From Leptolyngbyaceae cyanobacterium M65_K2018_010 (lineage in GTDB: Bacteria > Cyanobacteriota > Cyanobacteriia > Phormidesmidales > Phormidesmidaceae), in the NCBI GenBank assembly GCA_015295885.1, contig DVEE01000505.1, positions 1 to 15,126 on the forward strand: DNA of 15,126 nt, in the 5' to 3' direction. The position numbers and the translations under genes are program-made. Shown here piece by piece: positions 6,220 to 13,024 of the stretch (its first letter is position 1; each line of letters begins with the position of its first letter). The notes under the pieces are model-generated. The model did no database searches. It had not been told where the DNA came from and saw only the letters and a list, made by a program, of their open reading frames with translations.

Positions 6220-7437
6220 ATGACCCCTGTGACGCCTAATTCCTTTGCGTCTGGCCCTCCAGCGCTGATCGGCCTGGGGCCGATTGCCTGGGCCAAGAAA
6301 AACCTGTTTAGCGATTGGTTTAATAGCCTGCTGACCCTCATTATTGTGGCCATCTTTAGCTGGGGACTGTGGCGGCTAGGCAGTTGGGCCTTGACCATGG
6401 CCCAGTGGCCGGTGATTCCCAATAACTTTGGCCTGTTTATGACGGGCACCTACCCGCCAGCACTCTACGCCCGAATCTGGGTCTTGTTGGCCATCATTTG
6501 TGCCCTGGCTGGCTTGTCCTGGGGGGTGCTGGCCCGAAATGTGTCGATTCTGTTTAGTCGCAATGTGCGGCTGGGTTTGGCGGCGATCGGCGCCTTCATC
6601 GTGCTGTTTCCCCCCACCCGACCCAGTGCCCTAAAGCTCCTGCCCCTGGTGGCCCTAGTGGCGGCGATGGCCGCTGTGGGGCGGCAGGGGGGGCGTCGGT
6701 TCCCTGGGGTGGGTAAATGGATCTCCCTGGCTTGGTTTTTATCCTACTTTGTGGCCCTGTGGCTGATAGGTGGCGGCCTGGGGCTGACCCGGGTTTCCAC
6801 CAATGATTGGGGCGGGTTACTGCTCACCCTGTTGGCGGCCATCAGCGGCATTGCCCTGTGCTTTCCCCTGGGGCTGTTGCTGGCCCTGGGGCGGCGCAGT
6901 GCCTTACCGGTGGTACGGTGGCTCTCCACCGCCTACATCGAGGTGGTGCGGGGTGTCCCCCTGGTGGCCTTTTTGTTTATGGGCCAGGTGATGATTCCCC
7001 TGTTTTTGCCCGTCGGTTCCCGACCTGACCGGGTACTGCGGGCGGTGATTGCCCTAGCCCTATTTAGCGCCGCCTACCTGGCCGAAAATGTGCGGGCGGG
7101 GCTGCAGGCGGTGCCCCGCGGTCAGCGGGAAGCGGCCATGTCCCTAGGGCTGAATACGCCTTTGACCCTGGGCCTGATTGTCTTGCCCCAGGCGCTTAAA
7201 ATCGCTATCCCAGCAATTGTGGGACAGTTCATTAGCCTGTTTCAGGATACGACCTTACTGTCAATCGTGGGTCTGGCGGAATTGTTGGGGATTGGGCGAT
7301 CGGTGCTGGCCAACCCCGCCTACCTGGGTCGCTATGCCGAAGTCTACCTGTTTCTGGCTGTTATCTATTGGGTGTTCTGCTATGCCATGGCCCTGGGCAG
7401 TCGCAAGTTGGAGGAGAAGTTGAATACAGAGCGTTAG
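6220..7437 (+). CDS. natH: Polar amino acid ABC transporter permease NatH
   Basis: NatH is the partner permease and corresponds to AapM/BztC. At 405 residues it starts three bases after the natG stop, with its ribosome site AAGGAG (6206-6211) inside the end of natG. The N-terminal half has hydrophobic segments near 38-60, 83-103, 117-132, 138-152 and 168-190. The conserved transport core begins near 196. The EAA loop is at about 304-326 (EAAMSLGLNTP, then IVLPQALKIAIP), followed by QFISLFQDTTLLSIVGLAEL, very typical of polar amino acid permeases. With NatG it forms the heterodimeric channel. The frame is intact and ends with TAG at 7437. A 237-bp gap separates it from the ATPase gene. Confidence 0.92.
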   Translation: MTPVTPNSFASGPPALIGLGPIAWAKKNLFSDWFNSLLTLIIVAIFSWGLWRLGSWALTMAQWPVIPNNFGLFMTGTYPPALYARIWVLLAIICALAGLSWGVLARNVSILFSRNVRLGLAAIGAFIVLFPPTRPSALKLLPLVALVAAMAAVGRQGGRRFPGVGKWISLAWFLSYFVALWLIGGGLGLTRVSTNDWGGLLLTLLAAISGIALCFPLGLLLALGRRSALPVVRWLSTAYIEVVRGVPLVAFLFMGQVMIPLFLPVGSRPDRVLRAVIALALFSAAYLAENVRAGLQAVPRGQREAAMSLGLNTPLTLGLIVLPQALKIAIPAIVGQFISLFQDTTLLSIVGLAELLGIGRSVLANPAYLGRYAEVYLFLAVIYWVFCYAMALGSRKLEEKLNTER

Positions 7438-7674
7438 GGACGGCCTGGGCCAAACTTGGTCCGTTGCCTTTCCGCCTCGGCGTGTAACAGTTAACAGTCC
7501 AGGGGCTCAAACCCCCGTAGGGTTAAGGCAAAATAACATTACCCCTGGGTCTGCTCACCAGGAGGCCGGGGGAACTGGGTGAACGGACAGTCGTTAGCTT
7601 GAAGCTACAAGGATCAGTCGTTAGCAACTCACGTTAGCAACTCAATTGGGACGCCACTGAGAGGGATAAAGTTC
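7438..7674 (+). promoter_or_regulatory. bgtA leader with repeats
   Basis: This 237-bp gap inside the transporter cluster is much longer than needed for coupling. It holds GTTAACAGTC (7490-7499), the reverse complement of the left part of the natF inverted repeat. It also holds possible long-range pairing of CCAGGGG (7499-7505) with CCCCTGG (7542-7548), and a cluster of GTTAGC repeats at 7588-7644. A separate promoter for bgtA is plausible, because in Anabaena BgtA serves two transporters. I cannot place a convincing -35/-10 pair. Confidence 0.35.
7588..7644. repeat. Direct repeats upstream of bgtA
   Basis: CAGTCGTTAGC occurs at 7588-7598 and 7615-7625 (27 bp apart). CGTTAGCAACTCA occurs as an exact tandem pair at 7619-7631 and 7632-7644. 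The shared core CGTTAGC is thus present three times. A short inverted repeat, TAGCTT-G-AAGCTA, lies at 7595-7607. The block ends about 30 bp before the bgtA start codon. Confidence 0.8.
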
Positions 7675-8454
7675 ATGAGACAGTTTCAGACCGAACCATC
7701 ATCAGCCCAGCAAGGTGGCACAGAGCCCGTGATTGTAGCCCGCGACGTGGAGAAGTGGTACGACAATGGCTTCCACGTCCTGAAAGGGGTGAGCTTAACG
7801 GTTCACAAGGGGGAAGTGCTAGTGATCATGGGCCCCTCTGGGTCGGGCAAGTCTACTTTTATCCGCACCTTTAACGCCCTGGAACCCTACCAAAAAGGCA
7901 CCATTGAAGTGGACGGCATTACGATTTCCCACGACCTGAAAAACATTGAAGCCATTCGGCGGGAAGTGGGCATGGTGTTTCAGCAGTTCAACCTGTTCCC
8001 CCACCTGACGGTGTTGCAGAACGTTACCCTGGCCCCCATTTGGGTGCGCCGCTGGCCCAAGGCCAAAGCCCAGGAGGTGGCCATGCAACTGTTGGAGCGG
8101 GTGGGAATTTTAGAACAGGCCCACAAGTTTCCCGGTCAGTTGTCCGGTGGGCAGCAGCAGCGGGTGGCGATCGCCCGCTCCTTAGCAATGCAGCCGAAAG
8201 TCATGCTGTTCGACGAACCCACCTCCGCCCTGGACCCTGAAATGGTGCGGGAGGTTCTGGATGTGATGAGAACCCTGGCCGACTCTGGCATGACCATGGT
8301 GTGCGTGACCCACGAAGTCGGCTTTGCCCGCGAAGTGGCGGACCGAGTCGTGCTGATGGATGGGGGCTACCTGGTGGAAGAAAACACGCCCCAGGAGTTT
8401 TTCAACCATCCCCGGGAAGAACGTACCCAAAAATTCCTGTCCCAGATCCTTTGA
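7675..8454 (+). CDS. bgtA: Amino acid ABC transporter ATP-binding protein BgtA
   Basis: BgtA is the cytoplasmic ATPase that drives NatG/NatH; in Anabaena it is shared with the basic amino acid transporter Bgt. All motifs of a HisP/GlnQ-type ATPase are intact in the 259 residues: Walker A GPSGSGKST (53-61), Q-loop around Q103 (FQQFNLFPHLTV), signature LSGGQ (156-160), Walker B VMLFDE (176-181), D-loop SALDP and the switch histidine in CVTHE (H213). The first ~17 residues (QTEPSSAQQGGTEP) are a poorly conserved lead-in. The ATG at 7675 is preceded by GAGAGGG at a rather long spacing. The gene closes the transporter cluster. AapP/BztD is the proteobacterial counterpart. Confidence 0.92.
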   Translation: MRQFQTEPSSAQQGGTEPVIVARDVEKWYDNGFHVLKGVSLTVHKGEVLVIMGPSGSGKSTFIRTFNALEPYQKGTIEVDGITISHDLKNIEAIRREVGMVFQQFNLFPHLTVLQNVTLAPIWVRRWPKAKAQEVAMQLLERVGILEQAHKFPGQLSGGQQQRVAIARSLAMQPKVMLFDEPTSALDPEMVREVLDVMRTLADSGMTMVCVTHEVGFAREVADRVVLMDGGYLVEENTPQEFFNHPREERTQKFLSQIL

Positions 8455-8507
8455 GGCAACCCGCCCCCTGGGCCGCACCCGAGTACCTCTGAATCGGATT
8501 TCCGCCG

Positions 8508-8535
8508 TTTTACCCAGAGCTTGGCACACTAGAAT
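8508..8535 (+). promoter_or_regulatory. Possible promoter of the helicase gene
   Basis: TAGAAT (8530-8535) matches the -10 consensus at five of six bases, with a poor -35 (TTTTAC, 8508-8513) 16 bp upstream. Transcription would begin near 8542. That leaves a 20-base leader before the GTG at 8565 but almost none before the TTG at 8544, a modest argument for the GTG start. Confidence 0.3.
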
Positions 8536-8564
8536 AGTGACGCTTGCCCCTAGTTGTCTCTTCC

Positions 8565-11207
8565 GTGCCTGATCTCGACCTACTCTTTCCCTTCCCCCTG
8601 GATGATTTTCAACGCCAGGCCATCGCGGCTCTGGAGGCGGGCAAGTCGGTGGTGGTCTGCGCTCCTACTGGCTCTGGCAAAACCCTGGTCGGCGAATACG
8701 CCATCCACCGAGCTTTGGCCCACGGTAAGCGAGTGTTTTACACCACCCCTTTGAAGGCTCTCTCCAACCAGAAGTTGCGGGATTTTCGAGGGCAATTTGG
8801 GATAGACCAGGTGGGTTTGCTAACCGGGGATCTCTCCATCAACCGGGATGCCCCGATCGTGGTGATGACCACCGAAATCTTCCGCAACATGCTCTACGGC
8901 ACCCGCATTGGGGAAACCGGCACCACCCTGCAACAGGTGGAGGCCGTAGTGCTCGACGAATGCCACTACATGAACGATCGTCAGCGGGGCACGGTCTGGG
9001 AGGAGTCGATCATCTACTGCCCCCCGGAAATTCAGCTCTTGGCCCTCTCCGCCACGGTGGAAAATAGCGGTCAGCTCACGGACTGGCTGCAGCAGGTCCA
9101 TGGCCCCACGGAATTAATCTACTCCGACTTTCGGCCCGTACCCCTGGAGTTCCACTACTGCACCACCAAGCGCCTGGTGCCCCTGCTGGATAGCAGCCAG
9201 AAAAAAGTCAACCCCCAACTGAAAAAACAACGACACCTGCCACGCCAACCGGGTCGCCGGGGATCTGGGCGAGTCAGCCTGCCCTTTGTGGTGAGCCAAC
9301 TCCAACAGCGGGATATGCTACCCGCCATTTACTTCATCTTTAGCCGTCGGGGTTGCGACAAAGCGGTGGAGGAGGTCAGCGGCCTTTCCCTGGTGAATGA
9401 GGCTGAGGCCGCCCAGCTCAAGGAACGCATCGACCAGTTTTTAGCCGATAATCCAGAGGCCGGGCGGGCGGGTCAGATTGCTCCCCTCTACCGCGGCATT
9501 GCCGCCCATCATGCCGGCATTTTGCCCCTCTGGAAGGGGTTGGTAGAAGAACTGTTTCAGGCCGGATTGATTAAGGTGGTCTTTGCCACCGAAACCCTGG
9601 CCGCTGGCATTAACATGCCGGCGCGCACCACGGTGATTGCCAGCCTGTCCAAGCGCACCGACACGGGCCATCGCTTGCTGACCGCCTCGGAATTTTTGCA
9701 AATGGCAGGCCGGGCTGGGCGCCGGGGCATGGACCTGCAGGGCTATGTGGTCACGGTAGAAAGCCCCTTTGAAGGATCCCGGGAAGCCGTACACCTGGCC
9801 ACCTCCGGCGCCGATCCTCTGGTCAGCCAGTTTACCCCCAGCTATGGCATGGTCCTGAACCTACTGCAAACCCATAGCCTGGACGAGGCCAAGGATCTGA
9901 TTGAGCGTAGCTTTGGCCAGTACCTAGCTACCCTGCACCTGGCGCCCCAGCAGGAGGAAATCCGCCGCCTAGAAGGGGAAATTGCCCATCACCAAGCCCA
10001 ACTCGACACCATCGATAGCACCATTCTGGCCGACTATGCCAAGCTCAAGGGCCGCCTCAAGGAGGAACGGCGTCTGCTCAAAACCCTGCAGCAGCAGGCC
10101 GCTGCCGTGCTGGCCGAGGATGTGGCTAAAATGGTTCCCTTTGCCATTGCGGGCACCTTGCTGTCCCTGAAGGGCAAACATATCCCTGTCCATGAGCCGA
10201 TGCCGGCAGTCCTGGTGACTAAGCTCCAGGGCTCGGGGCAATTTCCCTACCTGGTCTGCCTGACCCAGGACAACCTCTGGTACGTGGTCTCCGCCGCCGA
10301 TGTGGTTGGCCTCCATGCCGATATTCCCCGCCTGCAGGCCGTTGATCGGTTGGCCCCACCCACTGATCTGCCGCCGGTGCTGGGGCAACACCGCCGCGGT
10401 GATCACTACAGCGCTAGCCTGGTGGCCACCCTGCCCACCCCGCCGACCTTAGCCGATCTGGCCCCAGAGGTAAAAGACCAACTGGATCGGGTCCACCAGG
10501 TAGAACGGGCCCTGGACCATCACCCCGCTAGCCAGTGGGCCAACCCCAACGCCTTGCTCAAGCGGCAGAAGCACCTGGCCGATTTGCAGGAGGATCTGCG
10601 CGATCGCCAGGCAAAGCTGGCCCGCTACACCGGTCGCTACTGGCAAGAGTTTCTCAACCTTATGGAGGTTTTGAGGCACTTTGGGGCTTTGGACCATGAC
10701 CGCCCCACCGAACTGGGGGAAATGGCAGCGGCGATTCGGGGTGATAATGAGCTGTGGTTGGCCCTGGCCCTGGCCTCCGGGGAATTTGATCCCCTCGATG
10801 CACCCCAATTGGCCGCCGCCGTGGCTGCTCTGGTGACCGAGAATTCTCGCCCCGATAGCTGGTGTCGTTATTCCCTTTCTGGCCCCGTCGAGACCGTCCT
10901 GGGGGGGCTACATTCCCTACGCCGGCAATTGTTTCAGCAGCAACACCGACGCCAGGTGGTGGCCCCCATTTGGCTAGAGTACGAACTGGTGGCCCTGGTA
11001 GAGCAGTGGGCTCTGCAGGTCGACTGGGCAACTCTCTGTGAGCACACCAGCCTGGACGAGGGCGACATTGTGCGCATCCTGCGCCGCAGCCTCGATGTGC
11101 TGTCCCAGATTCCCCACGTTCCCTACATCGACGATGGCCTCCGCACTACCGCTCGGGCGGCCAGGGATTTGCTGAATCGCTTTCCGGTCAATGAAGAGAT
11201 TGACTGA
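8565..11207 (+). CDS. Ski2-like DEAD/DEAH-box RNA helicase
   Basis: This is a superfamily 2 ATP-dependent helicase of the Ski2/Mtr4-like type found throughout cyanobacteria, presumably unwinding structured RNA during decay or processing. The start is uncertain: there is no ATG, the frame is closed by a TGA at 8538, and only TTG 8544 (887 aa) or GTG 8565 (880 aa) are usable. Neither has a ribosome site. Numbered from the GTG: Q-motif-like FPLDDFQRQAI (11-21), Walker A APTGSGKT (33-40), motif II DECH (131-134), motif III SAT (162-164), a very basic linker near 212-236, motif V with FATETLAAGINMPAR, and motif VI QMAGRAGRRG (379-388). A charged helical stretch near 455-515 looks like a coiled coil. 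The last ~180 residues fit the DSHCT-type C-terminal domain. No frameshift is seen. Confidence 0.9.
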   Translation: MPDLDLLFPFPLDDFQRQAIAALEAGKSVVVCAPTGSGKTLVGEYAIHRALAHGKRVFYTTPLKALSNQKLRDFRGQFGIDQVGLLTGDLSINRDAPIVVMTTEIFRNMLYGTRIGETGTTLQQVEAVVLDECHYMNDRQRGTVWEESIIYCPPEIQLLALSATVENSGQLTDWLQQVHGPTELIYSDFRPVPLEFHYCTTKRLVPLLDSSQKKVNPQLKKQRHLPRQPGRRGSGRVSLPFVVSQLQQRDMLPAIYFIFSRRGCDKAVEEVSGLSLVNEAEAAQLKERIDQFLADNPEAGRAGQIAPLYRGIAAHHAGILPLWKGLVEELFQAGLIKVVFATETLAAGINMPARTTVIASLSKRTDTGHRLLTASEFLQMAGRAGRRGMDLQGYVVTVESPFEGSREAVHLATSGADPLVSQFTPSYGMVLNLLQTHSLDEAKDLIERSFGQYLATLHLAPQQEEIRRLEGEIAHHQAQLDTIDSTILADYAKLKGRLKEERRLLKTLQQQAAAVLAEDVAKMVPFAIAGTLLSLKGKHIPVHEPMPAVLVTKLQGSGQFPYLVCLTQDNLWYVVSAADVVGLHADIPRLQAVDRLAPPTDLPPVLGQHRRGDHYSASLVATLPTPPTLADLAPEVKDQLDRVHQVERALDHHPASQWANPNALLKRQKHLADLQEDLRDRQAKLARYTGRYWQEFLNLMEVLRHFGALDHDRPTELGEMAAAIRGDNELWLALALASGEFDPLDAPQLAAAVAALVTENSRPDSWCRYSLSGPVETVLGGLHSLRRQLFQQQHRRQVVAPIWLEYELVALVEQWALQVDWATLCEHTSLDEGDIVRILRRSLDVLSQIPHVPYIDDGLRTTARAARDLLNRFPVNEEID

Positions 11208-11330
11208 GTCCCTGGAGTGACCCCCCTCCTGGTCGTAGCCCGATGAGACCCACCAGGCTCCCAGAGGATAAATTTTCCCAATCCCAACCCCATCGCGGGC
11301 TAGCCCTCACCCGGACATAGGAATCGGCAT

Positions 11331-11361
11331 AAAAATAGCAGGCGAAGTACGCTTCGCCTGC
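11331..11361 (-). terminator. Intrinsic terminator of the RRM gene
   Basis: GCAGGCGAAG (11338-11347) and CTTCGCCTGC (11352-11361) form a perfect ten-pair stem with a four-base loop. On the minus strand it is followed by TATTTTTA, so it terminates transcripts of the RRM gene, 47 bases past its stop codon. On the plus strand there is no T-run, but the hairpin could also end or stabilise the convergent helicase transcript. Confidence 0.85.
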
Positions 11362-11408
11362 CCTCGGATCTCGATCAGTGAGGCTTGGAAGTGGAAGTTT
11401 AGAGCGCC

Positions 11409-11735
11409 TTACCAGCGAGAGAACTCGCGGCTTCCCTCACCGTTGCTACGCCCGCCAAAGCTACCTCGCGACCCCCCACCGGCTCGACGATTTTCCTTCG
11501 GACGGGCCTTGTTTACCCGCAGTTCGCGGCCCATCCATTCCGCACCGTCGAGGGCTTCAATGGCGGCATCCTCGTCAGCTTCCTTTTCCATTTCCACGAA
11601 GGCAAAGCCCCGAGGACGACCGGTTTCGCGATCGGTGGGTACGGTGACCCGGCTTACCGATCCATACTCGGAGAAGACTTCGGTAATGTCTCCCTCCGTA
11701 GCGCCGTAGGCTAGGTTCCCTACATAAATCGACAT
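11409..11735 (-). CDS. RRM-type RNA-binding protein (cyanobacterial Rbp family)
   Basis: The product is a 108-residue cytoplasmic RNA-binding protein with a single RNA-recognition motif followed by a glycine/serine/arginine-rich tail. RNP2 is IYVGNL (3-8) and RNP1 is RGFAFVEM (42-49), with the aromatic residues that stack on RNA present. The tail from about residue 84 (GGGSRGSFGGRSNGEGSREF) is typical of the cold-inducible Rbp group, which lacks it only in some members. ATG 11735 is preceded by GGAG with seven bases between, a strong ribosome site. The 220-bp upstream region is AT-richer and probably includes a long leader, as is usual for cold-regulated rbp genes. It is convergent with the helicase gene. 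The exact paralogue (RbpA to RbpG) cannot be told from sequence alone. Confidence 0.93.
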   Translation of the reverse strand: MSIYVGNLAYGATEGDITEVFSEYGSVSRVTVPTDRETGRPRGFAFVEMEKEADEDAAIEALDGAEWMGRELRVNKARPKENRRAGGGSRGSFGGRSNGEGSREFSRW

Positions 11736-11955
11736 GGCACAACTCCAAATTAGACATGAAATGTAGACAAGTTCGATTCGGAGTGGTACACACCGATTAC
11801 CCGAGAACTGAGATCAGACTGTGATTGACCAGCCTACCGAAAGCAAAACATGTTACCCGCCTACTTTAACATACGGCTTCTGGCCATGAATGCTTCTGTA
11901 ACACTGTGTCGGCGGTGGTTGTAGGGGTTTGGCCGAGGGGCTAGTCGGGGGTCAC

Positions 11956-12264
11956 CTAACGCCGTCCGTAGAAGGAAACCTCGACATCCGCGCACCAGCC
12001 CGCGGCTAAATTTTCGTACAAAAACACCCGCTCCACCCGGTAATACACCCCATCGCGAAATAGGCAGTCGCCGATGCGCGGAATAATCGGATAGGTGGCA
12101 AACCAAAGAGCGTCCTTGAGCGGGGCATTGGGGCTATTACTGCGGGCGGCCAGGTAAAACACCTGCACCTTAAACCCACTGCCGCCGAAGGCGGCCCCAG
12201 GGCCTAGGGAAGCGGGAGGATTGGGCCTATTGCTGCCTTTACTGGAGGGTTTCTTGGTGGCCAC
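11956..12264 (-). CDS. Hypothetical cyanobacterial protein (102 aa)
   Basis: I do not recognise a named family. GTG 12264 has AGGT about 10 bases upstream and gives 102 residues; a TTG at 12282 is open but lacks a ribosome site. Residues 1-30 are basic, then Pro/Gly-rich and probably disordered (ATKKPSSKGSNRPNPPASLG). The rest looks like one small folded domain with alternating beta-strands: FKVQVFYLAA, LWFATYPIIPRIGDCLF, VYYRVERVFLYEN and CADVEVSFYGRR at the very end. The pattern 'PRIGDCLFRDGVYYRVERV' looks like a conserved strand-turn-strand. There is no signal peptide or membrane segment. It faces the 112-residue gene at 12535 across a 270-bp spacer, and lies 220 bp upstream of the RRM gene on the same strand. 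Confidence 0.72.
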   Translation of the reverse strand: MATKKPSSKGSNRPNPPASLGPGAAFGGSGFKVQVFYLAARSNSPNAPLKDALWFATYPIIPRIGDCLFRDGVYYRVERVFLYENLAAGWCADVEVSFYGRR

Positions 12265-12534
12265 AGTGGGTTGACCTGGCAAAGAGGGTCGGAAAGAGGC
12301 GGCTGCAAAGTAGCTTACCTGGTCTTGATCATATATTCAGCTAGGCGGGTCGCAGACGGGCTGGGGGGCTGCGACCCGGCTATGCCCACCGGGCTCTCTC
12401 CAGGAGTAACCGGGCGCCAGTGGGAACCAGTCTTCACCAAGTCGGGGCCAGATTTAACAACCGCCTTATATCCAGGGGCGATTTTCTTGACACACTGGTA
12501 TCGGATATAACCTCATCAGGACTGTGTACGTAAT
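12265..12534. other. Divergent spacer with a strong hairpin
   Basis: This gap between two divergent small genes holds the hairpin at 12346-12378 and a smaller one just after it (GCCC-ACC-GGGC, near 12384-12394). On the minus strand a TATGAT lies about 65-75 bases before the 102-residue gene, without a good -35. On the plus strand the best elements are TTGACA (12487-12492) and TATAAC (12506-12511), but their 13-bp spacing is too short. I find no supported gene in it. Confidence 0.5.
12346..12378. other. Ten-pair hairpin between divergent small genes
   Basis: CGGGTCGCAG (12346-12355) and CTGCGACCCG (12369-12378) pair perfectly around a 13-base G-rich loop. No T-run follows on either strand. 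It could be part of a 5' leader of either flanking gene, a small RNA, or a protein-binding inverted repeat. It does not match a riboswitch or Yfr-type RNA that I can recall. Confidence 0.5.
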
Positions 12535-12873
12535 ATGCAGGAGTTCCTTTCTGAAGCGGACTACGTTTTGGGTGAGACCGGTCAAACAGTGGTGTACATT
12601 TTCCCCAGTGGGAAGGCCCTGCTTAGCCGAGATGCCCAAAACGTAGCCGACCTTACAGCCCCATTCCCCCCCGCTGATCTCAGCCCTCCTAGCCCAGCCC
12701 AGGGCTGTGAAGCCTGGTTGAATCGCCTGCTGGATCAGGGCATTCTGACCCCGGCCCAGGTCGAGGTAGGCCGCTACGATCGCCAAACCACGGGGCTCCC
12801 TCTAGTAGAGGCCCTCATGGCCCGGGGTTGGCTGAGCCCTGACCAGATGAAGGGGCTGGGGTGGGTGGGCTAG
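12535..12873 (+). CDS. Hypothetical protein (112 aa) with a MshEN-like C-terminal segment
   Basis: The start at ATG 12535 has only a distant AGGA (13 bases), so initiation may be weak. Residues 1-35 form one segment (DYVLGETGQTVVYIFPSGKALLS), and residues 40-57 are a proline-rich linker. Residues 60-106 (LLDQGILTPAQVEVGR, then GLPLVEALMARGWLSPDQ) resemble the short helical repeat seen at the N-terminus of GspE/PilB/MshE ATPases, where it binds cyclic di-GMP. That resemblance is by eye and the consensus arginine/glutamine ligands are not all evident. There is no ATPase domain, signal peptide or membrane segment. The gene ends 151 bp before glmS on the same strand. Function unknown; a regulatory or adaptor role is a guess. 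Confidence 0.75.
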   Translation: MQEFLSEADYVLGETGQTVVYIFPSGKALLSRDAQNVADLTAPFPPADLSPPSPAQGCEAWLNRLLDQGILTPAQVEVGRYDRQTTGLPLVEALMARGWLSPDQMKGLGWVG

Positions 12874-13024
12874 GCTAACCTAGGCCAGGCTGGACTGCCC
12901 GTTTGATCGGGTTTGCCGTACTGCGGGGGGCGGAAAAATCCTGCAACCGGGTATCCTATTGCAAAGACTCAGGGATCGTCTCCTTGGAACCGTTCTGCTT
13001 TAACACTCAGTCAGGAGATCAGGT

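Noticed and set aside
11378..11647. An 89-residue plus-strand frame antisense to the RRM gene
   Set aside because: It is the shadow of a convincing RRM gene on the other strand.
12271..12510. A 79-residue plus-strand frame in the spacer with the hairpin
   Set aside because: It uses a non-ATG start without a ribosome site, runs through the hairpin, and its composition is not protein-like.
12487..12511. TTGACA and TATAAC upstream of the 112-residue gene as a sigma70 promoter
   Set aside because: The hexamers are good but only 13 bp apart, too short for sigma70; listed only as a note in the spacer.
12874..13024. A glmS ribozyme or riboswitch upstream of glmS
   Set aside because: No ribozyme core or long leader fold can be seen in the 151-bp gap, and the ribozyme is not known from cyanobacteria.
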